The notes beneath the pieces are model-generated. The model ran no database searches. It was not told the DNA's origin and was given only the letters and a program-made list of their open reading frames with translations. Positions 25,916 through 35,015 of a DNA stretch of 64,000 nt are shown here, piece by piece. The stretch spans positions 36,039 through 100,038 of the forward strand of contig NZ_JAWDKA010000007.1 in assembly GCF_032714615.1 (NCBI RefSeq), given 5' to 3'. Each line of letters begins with the position of its first letter. Positions within the stretch are counted from its first letter, which is position 1. The DNA comes from Methanorbis furvi. GTDB lineage: Archaea; Halobacteriota; Methanomicrobia; Methanomicrobiales; Methanocorpusculaceae. Made by a program: the position numbers and the translations under genes.

Positions 25916-26476
25916 TCAGAGCATCTTCATTTCAGAGAGATCTTTGTAAATTTTCTGTACCGCACGTTTTGCATCCTCGGGCTTTTTGCCGCCGGTGATG
26001 ATCAGTTTGCCTGACCCGAACAGTAACACGACAACTTTTGGATCATCGAGCCGGTAGACGAGACCCGGGAACTGCTCAGGTTCGTACTCGATTTTGTCGA
26101 GATTGAAGCTCATCGCAATTTTATTGAGATTGATGCGCGAGCCGAGATCGGCTGAGGTGACAATATTCTGAATGCTGTAGGTCGGGTTGTCGACGATTTC
26201 AATATTGAGGTCGCGCAAAAGACCGACCAGATATTCAAGGCCTTTGTTGAGGCTGTCAATACTTTTTGCACCGGTCAGTACAACTTTTCCTGAGCCAAAA
26301 ACCAGTGCGGCAATTTTTGGATTCTGCATTCGCAGAACAACTCCCGGAAACCGTTGTTTATTGTACTCTGCACCGGGAATTTGCGCTGCTAATACAAGGA
26401 GATCCAGCTTATCGTTTACCTTTGTCGATGCGACCACATTTTCGATCTTCAAAGATTCATCGGGCAGGCCTGACAT
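25916..26476 (-). CDS. tbp: TATA-binding protein
   Basis: 186 aa built of two direct ~90-residue repeats: KIENVVASTKV...FPGVVLRMQNPKIAALVFGSGK and SIQNIVTSADL...FPGLVYRLDDPKVVVLLFGSGK. Both carry the paired Phe/Phe-Pro and FGSGK signatures. It recognises the TATA box and recruits TFB and RNA polymerase. ATG 26476 is about 28 nt from a canonical TTTAAATA box, so its own mRNA is probably leaderless. Confidence 0.96.
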   Translation of the reverse strand: MSGLPDESLKIENVVASTKVNDKLDLLVLAAQIPGAEYNKQRFPGVVLRMQNPKIAALVFGSGKVVLTGAKSIDSLNKGLEYLVGLLRDLNIEIVDNPTYSIQNIVTSADLGSRINLNKIAMSFNLDKIEYEPEQFPGLVYRLDDPKVVVLLFGSGKLIITGGKKPEDAKRAVQKIYKDLSEMKML

Positions 26477-26498
26477 ATTTATATCTAACACAAGTAAC

Positions 26499-26510
26499 TA
26501 TTTAAATACT
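26499..26510 (-). promoter_or_regulatory. TATA box of the TBP gene
   Basis: The minus strand reads GTATTTAAATAG, a near-ideal archaeal TATA element, centred about 28 nt before the TBP start codon. It supports the ATG at 26476 rather than the upstream in-frame GTG. Confidence 0.65.
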
Positions 26511-26567
26511 CGGTTGATGGGTACCGGAAAAAAAGGTACGGAGATACTGCTCCGCAAATTTATCGTA

Positions 26568-26888
26568 TTAATCGTATTCACGCCAGGTGTGTTTGCATTT
26601 GGTGCAGCGGAAAAACCGGACCTCGGACTCATCAGCACTGCGGAGCTGACGAAGCCACCACTCGGCAACACCGTGGCCACAGTTCGGGCACTTGACTGCG
26701 CAGGTGGGTTTTGTCTCTATGGACATGTCATCATCGACGATCAGGATATCATTTTCCTGCATGTAGGCAACTTTTTTCATCTGTTCCTTTTCAGTGGAGC
26801 TGATCTCTTCCACATATCCGCACTGTGCACAGCATAGTTTCCCTTCCTTGGACTTCATTAATTTCCCGCAATTCGGACAGAACATCAT
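26568..26888 (-). CDS. tfs: Transcription factor S (TFIIS/Rpb9-like)
   Basis: 106 aa with two zinc ribbons: N-terminal FCPNCGKL...CCAQCGY and C-terminal CPNCG...FFRCTKCKHTWREYD. The C-terminal ribbon has the acidic RSADESE loop corresponding to the DE pair that stimulates transcript cleavage by backtracked RNA polymerase. ATATATA at about 26914 gives a leaderless start at 26888 (or 26885). It lies directly upstream of TBP in the same direction, with separate promoters. Confidence 0.93.
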   Translation of the reverse strand: MMFCPNCGKLMKSKEGKLCCAQCGYVEEISSTEKEQMKKVAYMQENDILIVDDDMSIETKPTCAVKCPNCGHGVAEWWLRQLRSADESEVRFFRCTKCKHTWREYD

Positions 26889-27055
26889 AGAGTTAAATTT
26901 TGGTTTTGCAACCATATATATCCTTGACCTGTCCGGGTGCTGCCCGTGGTCTCCGGCTTATGTTGATTTTTGTTTTTGGTACCGTTTGGAGTTCCTACAG
27001 AATTCCCGCAACAAAACCATATTTATCCATCAGGGAAAATATATACCAGGTTCTT

Positions 27056-27919
27056 ATGCTGGAGCAATTGATCGAAGTTGTTGTCATCTTATCCTGTATT
27101 GCGTTCCTGCTGTTCCTGATTCCCGGGAGACATCAGAACTATGTGGCAATTGTCGGATGGGTTGCAATGGAAGCGGTGCTCCTGCTCATGCTGCCTGAGT
27201 TTTATGCAGAAGGCAACTTTGTGTATCCGCTGATTGCAATAGTAGTCATTCCCTGTATCTATATTACCGTAAAGCGGCTTCTTGCAAACGATTACAATAT
27301 CCGGAGGCTCACGTATGCGGCCTCGATCGCATATCTGATCTATGCACCGTTTGCGTTTATTCCGGCTCTGGGGAACTGGCTCATCAGTGTGGTCGTGGCT
27401 CTGGTGGCCGATGTTCTGACTGCGATCGGAACACCGTATACGATGTACAACTGGAACACGTTTATGGGAGAGGTGATTCCTGGCCTTGACTTTGGTTTCC
27501 GGGTTGAGGTGGTTCTCGGCTGTACCGGCATTCAGGCGATCGCCATTCTTCTTGGTGTGGTTGCAATTATTCCGTCCAGCTGGAAAAGAAAAATCGGTCT
27601 GTTCTTTTTGGTGACGGTGCCGATTTTTGCGGTGAATATTTTCCGTAATGCCTATGTTATTACGGCATACACGCAGCAGTGGTATCCGTGGTTCCAGGAA
27701 TGGTTCCCGGAACCTGAGATGTACGGGTATGCAAGTTTCTTCTGGGCACACAATGTGTTCTGCGAGCTTCTTGCGCTTGCGGTTCTGGTGGGTGTTGCGT
27801 TCGCTCTCTTCAAACTCAATCCGATGATGGTGACAACACTCCGTGATATCGGCGAGGTGTATTATTATGATCTGATCGCTCTCCGAGACAACATCTTCGG
27901 ACGGAAAAAATCCGAATAA
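27056..27919 (+). CDS. artA: Archaeosortase A family transpeptidase
   Basis: 287 aa integral membrane protein with about eight hydrophobic segments. The exosortase/archaeosortase catalytic residues are in order: C156 in LGCTGIQA, R197 in IFRNAY and H232 in FFWAHNVFCE. ArtA cleaves the PGF-CTERM tail of surface proteins and attaches them to lipid. Start ATG 27056 fits an ATATTTATCC box at 27019-27028. The next gene (HIT) follows by 8 nt. The substrates must lie outside this window; none was seen here. Confidence 0.85.
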   Translation: MLEQLIEVVVILSCIAFLLFLIPGRHQNYVAIVGWVAMEAVLLLMLPEFYAEGNFVYPLIAIVVIPCIYITVKRLLANDYNIRRLTYAASIAYLIYAPFAFIPALGNWLISVVVALVADVLTAIGTPYTMYNWNTFMGEVIPGLDFGFRVEVVLGCTGIQAIAILLGVVAIIPSSWKRKIGLFFLVTVPIFAVNIFRNAYVITAYTQQWYPWFQEWFPEPEMYGYASFFWAHNVFCELLALAVLVGVAFALFKLNPMMVTTLRDIGEVYYYDLIALRDNIFGRKKSE

Positions 27920-27927
27920 CTTTTTTT

Positions 27928-28293
27928 ATGTGCGACTGTCCGTTCTGTGATCCTGATGAGATTGTTCTTGAAAACTCTCTTGCGTATGCAAAGTATGATC
28001 TCTATCCGGTTTCACTTGGCCACATGCTGATCATTTCCAAACGCCATGCGTCATCATGGTTTGATCTGACTCTGGAGGAGCAGTCAGCGGTTGTTGCTCT
28101 TGCAGACGCTGCAAAGGAGATGCTGGATCAGAAGTATTCACCTGACGGTTACAACGTCGGGATCAACTGCGGGGTTGCGGCAGGCCAGACGGTGATGCAT
28201 GTTCATCTGCATCTGATTCCCCGCTATACAGGCGACGTGCCAAATCCGCGAGGCGGGATCCGTGCGGTGATTGCGGCGAAGCAGAGTTATTGA
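27928..28293 (+). CDS. HIT family nucleotide hydrolase
   Basis: 121 aa. Catalytic triad motif HVHLHLIPR near residue 90, plus N-terminal CDCPFCDP, which could bind zinc as in other HIT proteins. Members hydrolyse adenosine 5'-monophosphoramidate or dinucleoside polyphosphates. Co-transcribed with artA. Ends beside a small palindromic family A remnant. Confidence 0.92.
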   Translation: MCDCPFCDPDEIVLENSLAYAKYDLYPVSLGHMLIISKRHASSWFDLTLEEQSAVVALADAAKEMLDQKYSPDGYNVGINCGVAAGQTVMHVHLHLIPRYTGDVPNPRGGIRAVIAAKQSY

Positions 28294-28304
28294 TATTCAT
28301 TCTG

Positions 28305-28340
28305 ATGCCGGATTTGAAACGCGATTCGCGTTTTAAATTT
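28305..28340. repeat. Family A remnant, GAAACGCGATTCGCGTTTTAAA
   Basis: A short palindrome, TTTGAAACGCG/CGCGTTTTAAA, followed by T- and A-runs lies between the convergent HIT and FttA genes. It matches the ends of the larger repeats at 9717 and 39553 and looks like a collapsed copy, suited to bidirectional termination. Confidence 0.5.
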
Positions 28341-28356
28341 TTTTCAAAAAAAAAGT

Positions 28357-30267
28357 TTAGACCAGCCGGTAGGTCTCAAGATTCTGAGGAGCCACCGTCT
28401 GGATATGATATTTTTTGTAGATCGAGCTTGCAAGATCGATCGTCTTTGACTCTTCGCCATGGATCGTGAACACACGCTCCGGTTTTGGCTGGAGATACTG
28501 GACATAGTTCATCAGCTGGCGGCGGTCTGCGTGACCGGAGAAACCTTCCACCGTCTGGACCTCCATATTGATGATGATACTGCCACGTTTACCGACCGGA
28601 ACCTCACGCCATCCTTTCTGGATTCTGCGGCCGTAGGTACCGTCCGCCTGATATCCGACAAAGATCAGCATGTTCTTTTCCGACTCTGCAAGATTGCTCA
28701 GGTACTCAATAACCGGTCCGCCGTTTAACATACCGCTTGTTGAGATGATAACGCAAGGGTCGTCTGAGAAGATGATCTGCTGACGCTTCTCCTGCGAGTC
28801 AACCTGCTCGAAGCACTCGGCAAGGAACGGGTTGTAGTTGTCACGGAAAATCTGATTTCTGAGATCATTGTTCAGATACTCCGGGTATGCAGTGTGCAGA
28901 GCGGTTGCCTCCTTAATCATGCCGTCAAGATAGATCTTGCACTTCGGCAGCTGGCCGTTTCTGAAACCTTCTTCAAGGGCAAGCATCAACTCCTGCGAAC
29001 GTCCGACCGCGAACGCCGGAATCAGAACTTTGCCGCCGCGGGTCACGGTTGTATTGATGACCTCATACAGCCGCTCCTCTGCTTCTTTTCGGGATGGAGA
29101 GAAGTCTTCGGATCCGCCGTAGGTACTCTCCATCATCAGGGCTTCAAGCCGCGGGAACTGGGAGACCGCGGGGTTGAACAGCCGGCTCTTGCTGTAGAAA
29201 AAGTCGCCGGTGAAAGCGATGTTGTAGAGACCGTTGCCTACGTTGAAGTGGGCGATCGCAGAGCCGAGAATGTGGCCTGCGTTGTGCAGGGTCAGTTTCA
29301 GATCAGGTGCGATGTCGGTCACGTCGCCGTAGCCGAGAGCGATCGTGTGCTTGACAAACTCACGGATCTCATTGGATGAGTACGGCGGGACTTTGTCCTC
29401 TTTGTTGTTCACATCAAGGTAGTCCAGCTGCAGCATGGCCGCAGTGTCGCGGGTTGCAGGTGTGGTATAGACCGGGCCGTCGTAGCCGTAGCGGTAAAGC
29501 AGCGGAACGTAGGCAGAGTGGTCAAGGTGTGCGTGGGTCAGGACAACCGCGTCCAGGGTGGTGAACGGATAGATCTCCGGTACATTCAGGAACGGTGATG
29601 AGGCACTGCCGGTTGCGCCCGGCGACTCTCCACAGTCGATGAGGACTTTGCTCTCAGGTGTTGAGAGGAGAAACGCTGCACGGCCTACCTGACGGCAGCA
29701 TCCAAGGGTCGTAAGGCGCAGCCACTGTTCCTTGTCGCGGCCCGAATACATCGAGTCACGGTGAATGCGGCGGCCGCATCTGCGGAGAAACTCTTTTCGT
29801 TCATCGCGGGTTTCGCGGAGAAACTGACGCACCTGTTTGATGGTGGTGGACGGAATCGGCGGAGTCCGGACAACCTTCGGGGTCCAGCCGGTCTTCATCG
29901 TGATGTCGCGGAGTGTTCCTCCGTTCTTACCGATCACAACACCGGGTTTTTCTGCTTCGATGAGCACTTCGCCGGTGTCGGTGTCGAAGAAAATATCGGT
30001 GATGCCTGCGGTGTCAGGGACGACGCTTTTGATCATGTCGTATGCCTGTTCCGTGTCGCCGAGGATGTTCGGTCTGACCACGATGCGTTTGCGCAAGTCA
30101 CGTGCGAGGGTTCGGATGAGATCCTGTTCCTCGGCAAAGCGCTTGGGGTCGTCGGTGTAGATCACCATCTCCGGGCCTTCGTACTCGACGTCAGTTACCG
30201 TAACGCCGCGTGGTACTTTCCGGTTAATAGTATCTTTTAGTTCTTTGAGTCTGTCTTCAACCTGCAT
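28357..30267 (-). CDS. fttA: FttA/aCPSF1 beta-CASP ribonuclease (transcription terminator factor)
   Basis: 636 aa. Two N-terminal KH domains (second with VVIGKNGGTLRDI) come before a metallo-beta-lactamase domain with THAHLDHSA, GHILGSA, FTGDF and a C-terminal beta-CASP with GFSGHADRRQL and TIHGEE. In methanogens this factor cleaves nascent RNA and terminates transcription. An in-frame TTG lies at 30282, but ATG 30267 (MQVEDRLKEL) is the better start. It follows psmB by 28 nt on the same strand. Confidence 0.95.
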   Translation of the reverse strand: MQVEDRLKELKDTINRKVPRGVTVTDVEYEGPEMVIYTDDPKRFAEEQDLIRTLARDLRKRIVVRPNILGDTEQAYDMIKSVVPDTAGITDIFFDTDTGEVLIEAEKPGVVIGKNGGTLRDITMKTGWTPKVVRTPPIPSTTIKQVRQFLRETRDERKEFLRRCGRRIHRDSMYSGRDKEQWLRLTTLGCCRQVGRAAFLLSTPESKVLIDCGESPGATGSASSPFLNVPEIYPFTTLDAVVLTHAHLDHSAYVPLLYRYGYDGPVYTTPATRDTAAMLQLDYLDVNNKEDKVPPYSSNEIREFVKHTIALGYGDVTDIAPDLKLTLHNAGHILGSAIAHFNVGNGLYNIAFTGDFFYSKSRLFNPAVSQFPRLEALMMESTYGGSEDFSPSRKEAEERLYEVINTTVTRGGKVLIPAFAVGRSQELMLALEEGFRNGQLPKCKIYLDGMIKEATALHTAYPEYLNNDLRNQIFRDNYNPFLAECFEQVDSQEKRQQIIFSDDPCVIISTSGMLNGGPVIEYLSNLAESEKNMLIFVGYQADGTYGRRIQKGWREVPVGKRGSIIINMEVQTVEGFSGHADRRQLMNYVQYLQPKPERVFTIHGEESKTIDLASSIYKKYHIQTVAPQNLETYRLV

Positions 30268-30295
30268 AGAAATCGTTTCCAAAAAAGTGTAAAAA

Positions 30296-31003
30296 TCAGA
30301 GTGAGGCAGAGGATGCCGGGAGCATCCCTGCTATTTTCGCCTCTGGGATATGTTCAAATTTATCCCGGGTTATGACGACGACGTTGTATCCTTCGCCGGA
30401 TGCTGCGTCACGCCGCATTGCTGCACGAAGTGCCCGGACCGCAAGGTCGACTGCTTCGTGTTCAGTCATGTTTGGTTTGAAGCGGTCTTCAAGGACACCG
30501 TACGCGGTGAGGGAGCCCGATCCTGTCGAGACAAAGTCTTCCTCAAGGGTTGCGCCGCCTGCTGCGTCGACTGAGTAGACCGAGGGGCCGCCGATGTCAA
30601 CGCCGCCGACGAGAAGCTGGACATAGTATGGAGAGAACCGGTTCTGGTTCAGATAGTTGGAGAGAATGGTTGCGGCAGCGCCGACACTGATCTCTTTTCC
30701 GCGGCGGATCTGGTAGAGGTTGCACTCTACGTTGATGATGCGGACAAGCTGCTGGGCGTCGCCGACGCCGCCGGCGATGGTCATGCCGATCCGGTCGGTG
30801 ATGCTGTGTACTTTCTTTGCCTTTTTGCTGGCGATGAGGGTGCCCATGGTGGCACGCCGTTCGGTCGCAAGGACAACACCGCCCTGGAAAACAATACCGA
30901 CTGTGGTAGTTCCTGTTTTAACGTCCTGATATTCCTGTGACATGGAGACCTCGTGTAGGACACCGGCAGGGAAAACTCCGTGCTGGTAACGCTGAAAGTT
31001 CAT
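30296..31003 (-). CDS. psmB: Proteasome beta subunit
   Basis: 235 aa. A propeptide ends before TTTVGIVFQGG (after KTG), exposing the catalytic N-terminal Thr; the nucleophile lies at residue 32 or so. The catalytic Lys and Asp are within LATERRATMG and the downstream conserved regions. Forms the proteolytic rings of the 20S proteasome. The long N-terminal leader before the cleavage site (about 30 residues) is rather long but plausible; ATG at residue 21 is another possible start. Upstream of fttA, likely co-transcribed. Confidence 0.94.
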   Translation of the reverse strand: MNFQRYQHGVFPAGVLHEVSMSQEYQDVKTGTTTVGIVFQGGVVLATERRATMGTLIASKKAKKVHSITDRIGMTIAGGVGDAQQLVRIINVECNLYQIRRGKEISVGAAATILSNYLNQNRFSPYYVQLLVGGVDIGGPSVYSVDAAGGATLEEDFVSTGSGSLTAYGVLEDRFKPNMTEHEAVDLAVRALRAAMRRDAASGEGYNVVVITRDKFEHIPEAKIAGMLPASSASL

Positions 31004-31124
31004 GAGTAATACCGTTTGCAGTAAGCATACGGATAAAAGCGCTATTATTTTAATGTGCGTGGGATGAGATAAAGGTTCTCAAATATACAGAAAAAAGAAC
31101 GAAAAATATTTTCAGGAAAATTGG

Positions 31125-32402
31125 TTACTCACCGCTGATGTCCTCATCGTCACCAGCGGTCTGGGGGAGAATCAGCTTCAGTTTCAAAATCTGCCTGCCC
31201 CGCATCTTGGTCACCACGATGGTGATATGCTGATCGGCAAGGGTGACCGACTCGCCGAGTCTGGGGATGTGGCCGAGCCGTGAAAACACAAGTCCGCCGA
31301 CCGTCTCGTAACTCCCCGGATCCTCAGGAAGGCTGATTGAGAAGTGCTCATTGAGAAGCGTAACCCGGGCCTGGGCATCCACCATATAGAGACCTTCTCC
31401 GATCTCGATAATGTCTGCGACCTCATCGCCGTCCGACTCATCCATGATATCACCGACGAGCTCTTCTAAAATATCCTCAAATGTCACCACGCCGGAGAAG
31501 CCGCCGAACTCATCAAGAATGATCGCCATATGCATTCTCCGAACCTGCAGCTCGCGCAGGAGATCATCAATCTTCTTCGACTCAGGCACACAGTAGACAT
31601 CAAACATCAGCGTCTTCACTGGTGCACGGTGATTTCCTGCCGTATAGGCATTGAAGATATCCTTGATGTTCAGGGTTCCGACAATGTTATCCGTATGTCC
31701 GTGATACACCGGCACACGGGAAAAACCGGTGTCGCGGAAGTGGGCGACCGCCTCTTCAAGGGTTGCGGTATCCTCAATCACTGCAACATCCGGTCGTGGC
31801 GTCATGATCTCCTTTGCGGTCGTATCATTAAATTTGAGGACCGAGTAGATCATCTCCTTCTCATCCTCCTCGATTGCCCCTTCCATCTCGCCGACATCAA
31901 TCCACTCGCGAATCTCCTCTTCGGTTACTGCTGGAACATTTGCCCCGCCGTTTTTGCCGACTCTTCGGGCGCGGTCGTACACCCAGAAGAACGGGGAAAG
32001 TACAAGCGTCAGATAATAAATCGGCGTTGCAACAAGAAGTGCCACGCGTTCCATTCTGCGGGTGGCAAAGGTCTTTGGACCGATCTCACCAAAAATCAGC
32101 AGAAGCAGTGTCACAACACCGGTCGCAATCGCAACACCTGCGTCTCCGAACACCGTAAACGCAACAGCAGTCGCAATTGCTGACGCTCCGACGTTGGCGA
32201 TGTTGTTTCCGATAAGAATCGTAATCAGGAAGTGATCCGGATTGTTTTTCAGTTTCTCAAGACGTTTTCCGGCGTTACCCTCTTCAGACAACGCACGAAC
32301 CTTTGCACGGTTAATCCCAACAAGCGCAACCTCAGAAGCGGAGAAAAACGCGGAGAATACCAGCAGGATTATAAAAATAACGATATTCGAATATTCTATC
32401 AT
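31125..32402 (-). CDS. CNNM/CorC family membrane protein with CBS pair
   Basis: About 425 aa. The N-terminal DUF21 region has four membrane segments (IVIFIILLVFSAFFSASEVA, then GNNIANVGASAIATAVAFTV and others). A CBS pair follows (MTPRPDVAVIE, DIFNAYT) and a CorC_HlyC domain at the end. Such proteins are linked to magnesium or other cation export. ATG 32402 chosen; GTG 32411 is in frame. Monocistronic, about 120 nt downstream of psmB transcription start region. Confidence 0.9.
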   Translation of the reverse strand: MIEYSNIVIFIILLVFSAFFSASEVALVGINRAKVRALSEEGNAGKRLEKLKNNPDHFLITILIGNNIANVGASAIATAVAFTVFGDAGVAIATGVVTLLLLIFGEIGPKTFATRRMERVALLVATPIYYLTLVLSPFFWVYDRARRVGKNGGANVPAVTEEEIREWIDVGEMEGAIEEDEKEMIYSVLKFNDTTAKEIMTPRPDVAVIEDTATLEEAVAHFRDTGFSRVPVYHGHTDNIVGTLNIKDIFNAYTAGNHRAPVKTLMFDVYCVPESKKIDDLLRELQVRRMHMAIILDEFGGFSGVVTFEDILEELVGDIMDESDGDEVADIIEIGEGLYMVDAQARVTLLNEHFSISLPEDPGSYETVGGLVFSRLGHIPRLGESVTLADQHITIVVTKMRGRQILKLKLILPQTAGDDEDISGE

Positions 32403-32525
32403 ATTGTCCACGCCGCAACTGCGGCAGATCTATTCCTATGGCCTGAACCAGTAGTCATCATTTGCGAGTCTCTTTATAATTTATGTGAATCGTTTGGCTT
32501 AAAGTAATCGGAGATGGTGACTTTA

Positions 32526-33374
32526 TCATGTGGCCGGCTCATCAATACAGCCGCAACTTCGAAGCTGCGAAAACCATCCCGTCTCCTTCGCAAGAATACC
32601 AATCTTATCCTCATACCCAAGACGCCGCCCGAAGTTCAGATCCTCCAGCTCAAACGTCACAAGACCCGAGTACCCGAACCTCTTCAGCTCTGTGAGGAGA
32701 GACACACCCTCCTCAGTTCCGGCAAGAGTCGTATGCATTGATGCAGCCCTGCCCGAGCTTGCATGAATATTCACTATACGGTCGCCGCACTCGGACAGAA
32801 ACGAAAACGGATCTGTAGGAACAGCCGCAACCGCGTGTGCATAATCCCAGGTAAACGACAGCCACGAGTACTCATCCAGAATTCTCCGGACCGCATCAGG
32901 AGTAACCATCTGTGCATTCACCGCTGGCGGCATATTTTCAAGTGCAACCGTAACCGAAGTCCCGAACGCTGCATTTCCCACAGCATCAAGGTACGCGGTA
33001 AGGCGCGCACGATCCAGCGGGCCTGTCGGACGCTTCGCAGTACGTTTCCCCGGATGAATCGTCACCACCCCGCCGCCAAGTGAATCCATCATCTCAACAC
33101 ATCTGCAGGTGTACTCAATCGACAGCCTTGCAACCCCGGGATTAAACGAGCAGGGATTCAGATCAAAGATCGGAGCATGCATCGCAAGAAGTTTCGGCGA
33201 GGAAAACTGCTGCATCAGATCCAAAAGATTGCGCGGATCTGCGCCTTGCATCCAGAACTCAGGAGTCTCCATCCAGAACTCCACATAATCCAGGCCTGCT
33301 GTCTGCAGAGCAGAAAAAATTTCTCCAGGCTGATACTCATGAAAAAACATACTGGACGCACCAAGACGGATCAT
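32526..33374 (-). CDS. Sugar phosphate isomerase/epimerase-like TIM barrel
   Basis: 282 aa starting MIRLGASSMFFHEY. Conserved metal-binding positions of the AP endonuclease 2/xylose isomerase-like fold are seen: MHAPIFD, VTIHPGKR, ALENMP, TWDYAHA, NIHASSG and FELED. Function is likely an isomerase, epimerase or nuclease-like activity; the substrate is unknown. Divergent from xseA, with its probable promoter (TATTTGAAC near 33394) overlapping the xseA upstream region. Confidence 0.83.
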   Translation of the reverse strand: MIRLGASSMFFHEYQPGEIFSALQTAGLDYVEFWMETPEFWMQGADPRNLLDLMQQFSSPKLLAMHAPIFDLNPCSFNPGVARLSIEYTCRCVEMMDSLGGGVVTIHPGKRTAKRPTGPLDRARLTAYLDAVGNAAFGTSVTVALENMPPAVNAQMVTPDAVRRILDEYSWLSFTWDYAHAVAAVPTDPFSFLSECGDRIVNIHASSGRAASMHTTLAGTEEGVSLLTELKRFGYSGLVTFELEDLNFGRRLGYEDKIGILAKETGWFSQLRSCGCIDEPAT

Positions 33375-33418
33375 TGTGATCGTTACATTTCTTTCGTTCA
33401 AATACCAATCTATGTGTT

Positions 33419-34846
33419 ATGGCAGGGAAGGGACAGCAGATGCAGCTGACATTTGATACAGCGGAGACAAACTGCCCCCAATCAAAACAGATCGCGCCGG
33501 TAATGGAAAACTCAACGCTTGATGCGGTTGCGCGCGAAGAGCCGAACGATCCTGCAGTGCTCAGCGTATCGCAGCTTGCCGAGCGGATACGTGACGCGAT
33601 TGACACGCCGCAGCTGACCAATGTCTGCGTTCAGGGCGAGATCACCGGATACCGCCCGCACTCCTCAGGCCACCTCTACTTTTCGCTCTCCGAACATGGA
33701 GATGAGTCCGCCACAATGCCATGCGTGATGTGGAAGTACGCCGCAAAAACCGTATCATTCCCGGTAAAGGACGGTGCACTGGTTCAGGCAACCGGCTATG
33801 TCGATTTTTATCCGCCGTACGGCAAAATGCAGTTCGTGATAAAAAAACTCGAGCCCGCAGTCTCCGGCAAAACCGGTCTGTATCTTTTGAAGGAGCAGTG
33901 GAAAAAACAGCTGACCGAAGAAGGCACGATCCCCCGGACAGAAACTGCTCGCAGATGCCCGCCTCTGTTTCCGACAACGGTCGGTGTTGTGACATCACGG
34001 ACCGGAGCGGTCTTACAGGACATCCGCAATGTGATCGGCAGACGCTATCCTCTAAACATCATCCTTGCTCACACAGCTGTTCAGGGTGAAGGAGCGCATC
34101 AGCAGATTGCAGCGGCTATTGCTTCGCTTCAGGGAAAAGCGGATGTGATCATTGTTGCACGCGGCGGCGGGAGCTTTGAGGATCTGTTCGAGTTCAATCA
34201 TCCGGATGTGGTGCGGGCAATTGCAGGGTCAGCAGTCCCGGTCATCAGCGCGATTGGCCACGAAACCGACACAACGCTTGCAGACTTCGCCGCCGACCGC
34301 CGCGTGCCGACACCGTCTGCTGCGGCGGAGACCGTTGTCCCTGACAGAACGGTTCTGCTGCAGCAGCTTGAAGAGATGCGGAGATCCATCCGCGACAATC
34401 TTTCCGGGAGATTTTCGGATGAAAAGTCCTCACTTGCAGAACTTCGCGTGCGGGTGGACCCAATCAGACTTGCACGAAAACTGGATCAGATGCAGCAGCA
34501 GACCGCAGACTTTGCCGAGCGGATCACAGCGGCCCTGTCCAGAAAAATTTCTGCCGAGCGCGAGGCTTACAAAATCCAAAAGGAAAATATCATCCGCCTA
34601 ACACGGACGAAGATTGCCACCGCACGGCTGGAGCTTTTGGCAGAGAAGGAGGTAATCTACGGGAGAAATCCGTATAAACCGCTCGAACTCGGGTATGCCC
34701 TTGTCTGGAAAGAGGGAAAACTCATTCGGACGGCAGCAAACATGAACGAACGCGACCAACTCAGTCTTCAGCTTGTGGACGGAATTGTGACCGCAGTTGT
34801 GGAGAAGATCAGCTATGACAGAGATACCACAGAACCAAACCTATGA
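33419..34846 (+). CDS. xseA: Exodeoxyribonuclease VII large subunit
   Basis: 475 aa. N-terminal OB-fold domain (CVQGEITGYRPHSSGHLYF), then the catalytic region VGVVTSRTGAVLQDI, IIVARGGGSFEDLFEFNH and AIGHETDTTLAD, then a helical coiled-coil region and a short C-terminal strand. Degrades single-stranded DNA with the XseB subunit. ExoVII is bacterial and scattered in Archaea, so an old acquisition is likely. It overlaps xseB. Confidence 0.95.
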   Translation: MAGKGQQMQLTFDTAETNCPQSKQIAPVMENSTLDAVAREEPNDPAVLSVSQLAERIRDAIDTPQLTNVCVQGEITGYRPHSSGHLYFSLSEHGDESATMPCVMWKYAAKTVSFPVKDGALVQATGYVDFYPPYGKMQFVIKKLEPAVSGKTGLYLLKEQWKKQLTEEGTIPRTETARRCPPLFPTTVGVVTSRTGAVLQDIRNVIGRRYPLNIILAHTAVQGEGAHQQIAAAIASLQGKADVIIVARGGGSFEDLFEFNHPDVVRAIAGSAVPVISAIGHETDTTLADFAADRRVPTPSAAAETVVPDRTVLLQQLEEMRRSIRDNLSGRFSDEKSSLAELRVRVDPIRLARKLDQMQQQTADFAERITAALSRKISAEREAYKIQKENIIRLTRTKIATARLELLAEKEVIYGRNPYKPLELGYALVWKEGKLIRTAANMNERDQLSLQLVDGIVTAVVEKISYDRDTTEPNL

Positions 34847-35015
34847 ATCCATGATCGCCGAGTTGAAGGCGATCGCAAAACAGCTTGACAATCCGGAAAC
34901 CTCGATTGAGGATGCAGTCAGTCTGCACCAGCGCGGGTTAGCGCTCATTCAGAAGTGCGAGGAGTTTTTGCAGAAGGCAGAACTATCCATTACCGAAGTT
35001 CAGCCCGAAGAGTAA
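34815..35015 (+). CDS. xseB: Exodeoxyribonuclease VII small subunit
   Basis: 66 aa starting MTEIPQNQTYESMIAELKAI; helical, acidic, with the conserved LE.I...L..Pe.sleea...y..G pattern (QLDNPETSIEDAVSLHQRGL). It binds XseA. It starts inside xseA with GGAG 9 nt ahead, so expression is coupled. Its stop region overlaps, by 26 nt, the convergent DUF371 gene. Confidence 0.92.
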   Translation: MTEIPQNQTYESMIAELKAIAKQLDNPETSIEDAVSLHQRGLALIQKCEEFLQKAELSITEVQPEE

